64,000 nt of DNA from Ischnura elegans. Its lineage: Eukaryota > Arthropoda > Insecta > Odonata > Coenagrionidae. Numbering within the stretch: position 1 is the first letter of the stretch; every line of letters starts with the position of its first letter. The notes under the pieces were generated by a model. The model made no database searches. It was not told the origin of the DNA and saw only the letters and a list, made by a program, of their open reading frames with translations. Location: positions 56,313,585-56,377,584 of the forward strand of contig NC_060251.1 in assembly GCF_921293095.1 (NCBI RefSeq), read 5' to 3'. The translations under genes were made by a program, and so were the position numbers. This document shows, in pieces, positions 61,201 through 64,000 of the stretch.

Positions 61201-64000
61201 CTGTTTTCTGATTCCCTGGTTAAAGGAGACCACTCCTGAAAATAAATTTCAATACCATTAAGAACAATGCCCGAACCACACTGATTCAAAAATTACTAAC
61301 GCATATTTTGATGAATATAGCTGGTAATAAAAAAGTTTCTAACCTTGACAGAGTCACTAAATTGGACAATGCTGAAATAATCTCCTTTTGCATCCAAGGA
61401 ATCCAGAATCAGAGCCATTGCTTCCTGGAGTTGCTGAATCTTACGTCCCCACATTGATCCAGAAGTATCAAGGACAAAAATGACATGCTTGTGACGCTTC
61501 CTAGATTCTTCAACACTATCTTCTGATGGTGCAAAGAAATGGACAAAGTATCCATCTCGCAACTGAAACAAAGGGTAATTTAAATATAAGTTATTCACGC
61601 AAACACTCCATAATGCCATTGAATCCGTTCTTCTATTTCATTTATATTGAATAATATCTTTAGAATGCAAGTATCAACAATTTCTATACCCAACATCACG
61701 ACTAGCAAAATAAAAGTGTCTAAAGGCCAAAATATACGCAGCATTCTAATGGATTATGATATGTAATTTTTGAAACCTGTTATCCTTCGACATAGACAAC
61801 ACACTGTTACTCAGTCTCCAAAAGATGATTTATGTACTTACTTCCTTTGAGATTTAAGGCTTTTTCCAAAGCAATTATTAATTATGTACCTCTTTTAGTA
61901 AATAGTGATAAATAAAAATTTTCAATGGCTTATATGTAATTAAGTATCCTCAACTCCTATTTCATAGCATCAGCGTAAGATGTGCTTACTTTTTCTAAAA
62001 CATGCTAGCCAGGAATTTTAATAAGTACTGATTATGTGTGTGAAGTGATTTACTAAACAATGCATATTTTATACATAGCTCAAAATTTCAATTTTTTTCC
62101 CTTTATGCTTGTTGTCTTTACTGTGCAACCTTGAATAAATTTTAACAAATTTAATTTCTTATCCAGCATTATTTGTATTTTAATTGAACTCTGAATTCAC
62201 AATATAAATGGCACTGGGGAAAGTGATCGTTTTTGTAATAAAGGGGTCCTCGATGCATGACTACATCCTTCACTATGCCAACCCATCAATGTTGCATTAC
62301 TGAGACATTTGTCATGGATGATGTGCTCATTCAATAATTATCTTTTCATTTAATGGATATACATATGTACCTCTATGATTAATGGGTGCCTATTAGATGT
62401 TATTTGGAGAATATATCATTAATTCAGAACATAAGAATTATAAAAGAATGATATTAGGTAGGTGGCTTACCAGAACATCTCCGCTTGGAGAATGATGGTC
62501 TACATCATACTGAACTCTAAGGCGCTGGGTAGAGGTTTCCTCTGGAATACTGTTGGGGAGTGAGTTTTCATCCTTCTTCTTTTCATTCAGTTTCTTCTGC
62601 TGCTCCAAAGAGGGTGCGTACGTAATGAGGGCACTCTTGGGGGTTGGTCTCGTTATTTTCACTAGTTCATCTGCAAAGGAAATAAGATGAATGATTTGGA
62701 GAGTTCATAAACTTCATCACGCCAGCTTAAGAAATCATGAAGTGAGGATCATATGGAATTTTTTTGAGGAGGTCACGCTGAAAGTTTTTATACCAAATCC
62801 ATACTTCATTACTTTTCTTACTGTTATCGAAACACTCCTTTTACATTCAGCTGACAATTCAAACATGGAAACAAACTGCTTGAATCTTTACACCCCACAA
62901 GTGCATTTGGATAATGATTCCAATATTGAATAAATACTTTAGGACTTTTCAACAGATAAATTAAACATTTATGTTATTTATGTGTTTTTCGCCACAGGCA
63001 CAACTGTACACATTTTAGAGAATAAAACCTATTTTTGAGAGCACATACAAACATCAAGGTAAACACCTCAAGTTTTATGAGCTATAAGTCTCAGGATACA
63101 ACTGAAAATTTCTCAGAGTGAATGAGAGAAATGAAAATCAACTATGAATGGCAGAGGCAGATAAAAATTTTTCTTACCTGATGGCACTGTTCCAATTTCA
63201 TTATTACCAGCTGGTTCAGGTACTTTGATTTTTGTGATATTTTGGGGTTCCTCAATGGCAACCTCAACTTTCATATCGCGAACCACCTATGAAGACAGTA
63301 ATTATATCATTACATGTGAAGTTATAATGAAAGATCTTCTTGAAATCTTTTTTTTTAACTCAAGTACCCTGAATGGAGGAGCCTGAAATAGTATCCCTAA
63401 TAGAGCATAGGCAATACAATTGGGCATACAATTAAAAAAAGCATATATGTAATTGTTAAATAATAATTGAATATGTGTTTGACAAAGACGTTTGTAAATG
63501 ATTAACCAATTGGGAGGATATTTATGAATATGGTACTTTATTCGTGCAAATTTGAAAAGTATGTACTTATTAAAAATGATTATAGAATATCATTAATAGT
63601 AGTCTAGTGACTGAGGAATAGTTAGAAAGGCAATTTTTAATAAAGTTATACATAAATATGTTAAATTAATGTGAGATAAATAAAGTTTTATATATAGGGG
63701 TAGTTTTAAATGTATATGAAATGACTTAACAACATCAAAAGGTGACATTATGTTACAGGGATATTACATTAAGATAAAAATGAAAAATATCTATGGCCAA
63801 AAACTAAGGCCCACAGAATTTATACAAGTAAAGGCCACAGCAACTTCAAAACTTTCTCCCAGCGGCCTTAAGACCTGTAGTGCTATGAATTTCATGCATC
63901 GATCATTAAAACTATTTTGCTACCTTATCACTCGTGATGAGATGAATAATGTGATCATAAACTCCCAAGCGACGGGTCAGCAGCTCCTCGTACGTGAGGT
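34118..64000 (-). CDS. ITIH-like protein with C-terminal CLIP-like motif, partial
   Basis: Inter-alpha-trypsin-inhibitor heavy-chain-like protein, expected to be secreted and to act in extracellular matrix or haemolymph. Fifteen minus-strand exons join in phase into about 847 residues plus a stop at 34,118. In order: the end of a VIT region (LTYEELLTRRLGVYDHIIHL), a VVRDMKVEV segment, DGYFVHFFAP, a VWA domain with MIDAS motif DTSGSM, the TNI threonine motif and TDGEPTTGE, HAFARRIYEAADA, FAGTEVIVAGRV, a Ser/Thr-rich insert, RLWAYLTIRQLLD, FVTPLTSLVVVKP, a Pro-rich linker, LTIEDIEWYEDHV, and a six-cysteine tail (CQTPGKQEGFCRHLSTC ... YFC ... VCCP) shaped like an arthropod CLIP domain. The vertebrate DPHF chain-coupling site was not seen. 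Signal peptide and most of the VIT domain lie right of the window. Family and motifs are firm; the function is inferred. Confidence 0.94.
34430..34640 (+). pseudogene. Possible non-LTR retroelement C-terminal scrap
   Basis: One frame reads CRWRKMREETTTHLLCAAIM, resembling the Cys/His-containing C-terminus of Jockey/R1-type ORF2 proteins. It is short and degenerate, inside the last ITIH-like intron. Confidence 0.4.
34641..36330. other. ITIH-like last intron, unassigned part
   Basis: No gene or recognisable element ends. A GC-richer patch at 34,650-34,830 may belong to the adjacent retroelement scrap. Confidence 0.4.
36331..36966 (+). mobile_element. CR1/Jockey-type LINE, 5'-truncated copy
   Basis: An open frame of 179 codons (36,331-36,870) encodes the C-terminal end of a reverse transcriptase ORF2: SNLTWGTHIKNICGIALKKL, VRPHLENAASVWDP and LNKIQRKAARFVKNCY. 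It ends with a short 3' UTR and GTAGATGTAGATG repeats. The frame is intact, so the copy is fairly young, but it lacks endonuclease and catalytic RT domains. Confidence 0.85.
37088..37934 (+). mobile_element. TTAA-flanked non-autonomous element, copy 1
   Basis: Starts TTAACCCTTTTGAGATGG and ends AGTAGGGAAAAGGTTAA, with TTAA at both ends (piggyBac-type target). It is homologous over its whole length to the reverse complement of 53,676-54,518. A 71-83 codon ORF is open in both copies but codes for nothing recognisable. Confidence 0.78.
38088..38560 (+). mobile_element. RTE-like LINE, 3' fragment
   Basis: With frame changes it encodes MFLYGSEAWTL, EAFEMWCYRRMMKVKWIDGV, SNEEVLGRVGEKRRLLNTL and KYVAMKRLEDKREKWRA, the C-terminal part of endonuclease-reverse transcriptases common in insects. 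It ends in GATGATGAT, as RTE elements do. Confidence 0.8.
38786..38919 (-). CDS. ITIH-like exon with CLIP-like cysteines
   Basis: The acceptor is ACTTTATAG|GAAAAT and the donor GACAA|GTAAGT (phase 2). It reads CQTPGKQEGFCRHLSTC then DYTQFIPYFCSID, four of the six cysteines. Confidence 0.9.
39693..39820 (-). CDS. ITIH-like exon, LTIEDIEWYEDHV
   Basis: The acceptor is TTCTTCCAG|TTGCC and the donor TGGAAG|GTAATA. It encodes KHLTIEDIEWYEDHVTSEGQ and ends ELYAVDNRTWK. It links the Pro-rich region to the CLIP-like motif. Confidence 0.9.
40003..41518. mobile_element. Pogo-type element hosting a SINE array
   Basis: Inverted termini CAGTTGAGGACCTCAAAT at left and the complement at right (ATTTGAGGTCCTCAACTG) have TA on both sides. 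Subterminal CCAGAAA repeats occur at both ends. The interior holds three tRNA-like units. Confidence 0.8.
40084..40925. mobile_element. Array of three tRNA-derived SINE units, two minus and one plus
   Basis: B box GGTTCGAATCC is seen on the minus strand at about 40,130, as GGGTTCGAATCCC on the minus strand at about 40,448, and on the plus strand at about 40,797. A-box-like TAGCTTAACTGGCTAAAGC precedes each. Flanking AAGTATACCGGGACTAGCC and TTAACGGGAG blocks recur, making a large imperfect palindrome. The middle unit is truncated. The tRNA-like heads are not intact tRNA genes. Confidence 0.75.
41969..42229 (-). CDS. ITIH-like exon, Pro-rich linker
   Basis: The acceptor is TGTTCTGTAG|TGCC and the donor GATG|GTGAGC (phase 1). 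It encodes AAHSGSFRPQAVASAGMFGP and a Pro/His/acidic linker to MGGDGDED. The frame stays open past the donor to 41,841, but the strong GTGAGC site fits the next exon's phase. Confidence 0.82.
42230..43540. other. ITIH-like intron, unassigned part
   Basis: AT-rich intronic DNA. No exon or repeat boundary recognised. Confidence 0.4.
44265..44536 (+). repeat. G-rich repeat family A, copy 2
   Basis: Starts ACGCAGCGAGGGGGTTTAT and ends TTAATTCCTAGCTGCGCTC. Its internal blocks match the copy at 32,645. Confidence 0.72.
44610..45320 (-). pseudogene. Helitron helicase C-terminal relic
   Basis: In order on the minus strand, across frameshifts and stops: LGQHVCKLVSSEGELINKVF, NYLSEYLKSLDVPGLPRHDL, FRNLNQP then LSNGTRL, KGKLKDEEVLIPKIP, and RIQFTIRVAFMITINKSNGQ. 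These match the Helitron PIF1-like helicase blocks I recall (LVTSKEDLI, LNSLDVPGLPPHNL, RLAFAMTINKAQGQ). It carries several stops and cannot function. Confidence 0.85.
45671..48187. mobile_element. Tigger-like element, copy 1, with a nested insertion
   Basis: Inverted termini CAGGCGGTCCCCGACTTTCG (left) and the complement (right) are flanked by TA. GTACGAAAGTCG subterminal repeats lie at both ends. It is homologous, in inverse orientation, to 51,801-52,747. A 1.55-kb insertion splits it at 46,207-47,757. Confidence 0.85.
46207..47757. mobile_element. 1.55-kb element nested in the Tigger-like copy
   Basis: Inverted termini AGGGTTGTTCA and TGAACAACCCT have AT on both sides. The other Tigger-like copy (about 52,210-52,226) has the uninterrupted empty site. 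The termini resemble the AGGGTGGTTTCC family. No transposase recognised. Confidence 0.75.
49066..49174 (-). CDS. ITIH-like exon, FVTPLTSLVVVKP
   Basis: The acceptor is TTTTTTACAG|TATGG and the donor GAAG|GTAAAG (phase 1). It carries the near-invariant YGFVTPLTSLVVVKP motif of ITIH chains. Confidence 0.93.
49289..49483. mobile_element. Truncated copy of the TTAA-flanked MITE
   Basis: Begins TTAACACACTCAATGCGG, follows the element at 11,066 up to GCACGTCAAT, and is then cut by the fold-back element at 49,484. Its other half is not present on the far side. Confidence 0.7.
49484..50509. mobile_element. Fold-back element, two arms of the AGGGTGGTTTCC family
   Basis: The left arm 49,484 to about 49,936 and right arm about 49,937-50,509 are reverse-complement copies of the element at 13,589. 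They share CTCCTGGAGTA, GCAGGCTGCTAGCAGGTA and CTCATGCATGCA blocks. It could form a stem of about 450 bp. Confidence 0.78.
50591..50673 (-). CDS. ITIH-like exon, 27 codons
   Basis: The acceptor is TTCTTGCAG|GTC and the donor CTGCAG|GTAAGC. It encodes LSVIGVPISKEPTPLTPKQK and the ALQLALQ helix that leads into FVTPLTS in the next exon. Confidence 0.92.
51101..51798. mobile_element. Pogo-type MITE with CAGTAAAACCTC ends
   Basis: Inverted termini CAGTAAAACCTCTTTACAT at left and the complement at right (ATGTAAAGAGG ... GAGGTTTTACT) have TA on both sides. The right TA is shared with the neighbouring Tigger-like element. Confidence 0.75.
51801..52747. mobile_element. Tigger-like element, copy 2
   Basis: Inverted termini CAGGCGGTCC, flanked by TA, 947 bp, uninterrupted. 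It is opposite in orientation to copy 1. A conserved frame (DSNLGDLFGR and ACYRLLHQEKKKAFIGEIFQ) is also seen in copy 1 and may be a protein remnant. Confidence 0.85.
52808..53065 (-). CDS. ITIH-like exon, RLWAYLTI
   Basis: The acceptor is AAACTTCAG|TGCC and the donor AGTA|GTGAGT (phase 1). It encodes the family motif SLERLWAYLTIRQLLDQDLA after a Pro-rich stretch. Confidence 0.93.
53150..53408. repeat. G-rich repeat with GTAGCCCGG...CCGGGTTACGCCACTG ends
   Basis: Begins AGTGGGGTAGCCCGGAATTT and ends CCCGGGTTACGCCACTGC, making inverted ends around a degenerate body. Dispersed repeat, low specificity. Confidence 0.55.
53676..54518 (-). mobile_element. TTAA-flanked non-autonomous element, copy 2
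   Basis: Reads TTAACCTTTTCCCTACTAT at left and GAGACGG-type complement ending GGGTTGA at right (TTAA decayed to TTGA). It is the inverse copy of 37,088-37,934. Its left third contains repeated CGTATATATACGT palindromes. Confidence 0.76.
54519..54957. other. ITIH-like intron, unassigned part
   Basis: No exon or repeat boundary recognised. Confidence 0.4.
55040..55321 (-). pseudogene. Mariner-type transposase N-terminal relic
   Basis: Two frames give EKQRGAVRFLTDEGV and VYGEHCMSLARVEVWHKRSR followed by DGRMSAADDALSRAPHC. This matches the helix-turn-helix N-terminus of Mos1/SETMAR-like mariner transposases. It is frameshifted near 55,195, and no catalytic domain follows. Confidence 0.75.
55330..55545. 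repeat. G/C-run repeat cluster
   Basis: Blocks such as CAGATTTTAGGGGGGGGCAG and CCCCAGAACAAAATCCTAGA form partial inverted repeats around C runs. Probably nested fragments of the G-rich repeat families. Confidence 0.5.
55681..55931 (-). repeat. G-rich repeat family B, copy 2
   Basis: Reverse complement of the family at 32,388: the complement reads GCAGTGGTGTAACTATAACT and contains ACTGCATCTGCTTAAAGTTA. Confidence 0.7.
56067..56349 (-). CDS. ITIH-like exon, FAGTEVIVAGRV and Ser/Thr insert
   Basis: The acceptor is AATTTTTAG|GTGG and the donor GGAG|GTTGGT (phase 1). It encodes TESNFHTYFAGTEVIVAGRV, the conserved post-VWA strand, then about 55 residues rich in Ser, Thr and Pro that vertebrate ITIH lacks. 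Confidence 0.92.
56701..56893. repeat. Short inverted-terminal-repeat element, TGGCGTCTACCAGAC ends
   Basis: GCGTGGCGTCTACCAGACGC at left and its imperfect complement GAGTCTGGTAGACGCCATGC at right enclose about 150 bases. MITE-like, no ORF. Confidence 0.55.
57737..57928 (-). CDS. ITIH-like exon, end of VWA domain
   Basis: The acceptor is AATTACAG|GCTCCC and the donor CCCAAG|GTGAGC. It encodes APIFSLAFGNDADFKFVRKL and HAFARRIYEAADATLQLESF, both strongly conserved in ITIH chains. Confidence 0.94.
57929..59309. other. ITIH-like intron, nothing identified
   Basis: AT-rich intronic DNA. A TATTATTATTATTG tail near 58,420 could mark a SINE or LINE end, but no body was recognised. Confidence 0.4.
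59310..59524 (-). CDS. ITIH-like exon, VWA TDGEPT motif
   Basis: The acceptor is TTGTTCTAG|GAACC and the donor GCTAGG|GTAAGA. It encodes TNIAAALRSGIQIA (MIDAS Thr) and PLVIFLTDGEPTTGE (MIDAS Asp). Confidence 0.95.
59613..59918 (+). repeat. G-rich repeat family A, copy 3
   Basis: Starts GCAGTGTGCAGCGAGGGGGG. Internal TTTAATCCATTTTACTTAAT and TCAGAAAGCCGTAAAACTTG blocks match the other copies. Confidence 0.75.
60505..60775 (+). repeat. Degenerate G-rich repeat (CCAGTGGCACCGACTCCATG type)
   Basis: Begins TCCAGTGGCACCGACTCCAT with a GGGGGCCCGAGCCCCCTCA run. It has the layout of family A (central AAACTCACTACTTATAAA) but diverges in sequence. It abuts family A copy 4. Confidence 0.5.
60776..61086 (+). 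repeat. G-rich repeat family A, copy 4
   Basis: Starts CAGTGGTGCAGCGAGGGG and ends CTTAATTCTTAGCTGCACCC. It lies 38 bases downstream of the donor of the ITIH-like exon at 61,124. Confidence 0.75.
61124..61235 (-). CDS. ITIH-like exon, VWA middle
   Basis: The acceptor is TATTTTCAG|GAGTGG and the donor GGAG|GTACGT (phase 1). It encodes EWSPLTRESENSQGIHPVTS and AKKYIKTMEAYG. Confidence 0.92.
61344..61562 (-). CDS. ITIH-like exon, VWA start with MIDAS
   Basis: The acceptor is TTTGTTTCAG|TTGCGA and the donor GTCAAG|GTTAGA. It encodes LRDGYFVHFFAPSED, HVIFVLDTSGSMWGRKIQQL and DYFSIVQFSDSVK. The DxSxS metal site is intact. Confidence 0.95.
62471..62670 (-). CDS. ITIH-like exon, pre-VWA
   Basis: The acceptor is CCTTTGCAG|ATGAAC and the donor GTTCTG|GTAAGC. 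It encodes ELVKITRPTPKSALITYAPS, a Lys/Glu segment, and RVQYDVDHHSPSGDVL leading into DGYFVHFF. Confidence 0.93.
63178..63286 (-). CDS. ITIH-like exon, VVRDMKVEV
   Basis: The acceptor is TCTTCATAG|GTGGTT and the donor CATCAG|GTAAGA (phase 1). It encodes VVRDMKVEVAIEEPQNITKI, the conserved segment after the VIT domain. Confidence 0.92.
63287..63923. other. ITIH-like intron, nothing identified
   Basis: AT-rich intronic DNA with no exon or repeat recognised. Confidence 0.45.
63924..64000 (-). CDS. ITIH-like exon, end of VIT domain (runs off window)
   Basis: Reads LTYEELLTRRLGVYDHIIHL then ITSDK to the donor AAG|GTAGCA, the C-terminal end of the VIT domain. The exon continues past the right edge. 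Confidence 0.92.

Noticed and set aside
1-64000. CRISPR array, operon structure or phage-like island
   Set aside because: Spliced genes, SINEs and eukaryotic transposons show nuclear eukaryotic DNA; no regularly spaced identical repeats were seen.

Overview
The window is eukaryotic nuclear DNA, AT-rich, with many short coding exons separated by long repeat-filled introns. The gene set and repeats (an ITIH-like gene ending in a CLIP-type cysteine motif, tRNA-derived SINEs, pogo/Tigger-type, piggyBac-type and RTE/CR1-type relics) point to an arthropod, probably an insect with a fairly large genome. I cannot name the order or species from sequence alone. Three genes are supported. (1) About 1,013-28,841, minus strand: a centriolar protein of the CEP295/Ana1 family. 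Fourteen coding exons splice in perfect phase into 1,199 codons, and the 3' end of the gene lies beyond the left edge. (2) 29,549-29,731, plus strand: SMCO4, a 60-residue single-pass membrane protein, head-to-head with the CEP295 gene. (3) 34,118 to beyond 64,000, minus strand: an inter-alpha-trypsin-inhibitor heavy-chain-like (ITIH-like) secreted protein. Fifteen exons, again all in phase, give about 847 residues, including an intact VWA metal site and a C-terminal six-cysteine CLIP-like motif. The signal peptide and most of the VIT domain lie beyond the right edge. Layout: 1-28.8 kb is the CEP295 gene. Its introns hold small perfect hairpins (3.1-3.5, 6.1-6.7, 8.5, 12.6 kb), a nest of pogo-type elements (9.0-11.0 kb), a TTAA-flanked MITE (11.1 kb), a fold-back element (13.6-14.4 kb), three tRNA-derived SINEs (15.3, 18.8, 24.3 kb), a 2.84-kb DNA transposon with 180-bp terminal inverted repeats (18.9-21.7 kb) and a 3.17-kb DNA transposon with about 0.7-kb inverted repeats and a frameshifted DDE-type transposase (25.1-28.2 kb). 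28.8-29.3 kb is a compact bidirectional promoter region; 29.1-29.9 kb is SMCO4; 29.9-34.1 kb is intergenic with only G-rich repeats. 34.1-64 kb is the ITIH-like gene. Its introns hold a CR1/Jockey-like ORF2 fragment, an RTE-like fragment, two opposed TTAA-flanked elements, a SINE array inside a pogo-type element, a Helitron helicase relic, two opposed Tigger-like elements (one carrying a nested insertion), a mariner N-terminal relic and several G-rich repeat families. How the genes relate: CEP295 and SMCO4 start about 0.4 kb apart in opposite directions and probably share a promoter. The same pair lies head-to-head in human 11q21, as far as I recall. The ITIH-like gene is convergent with SMCO4 and functionally separate (extracellular matrix or haemolymph). 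Splice calls rest on GT/AG sites, reading-frame continuity and family similarity recalled from memory. No searches were run.
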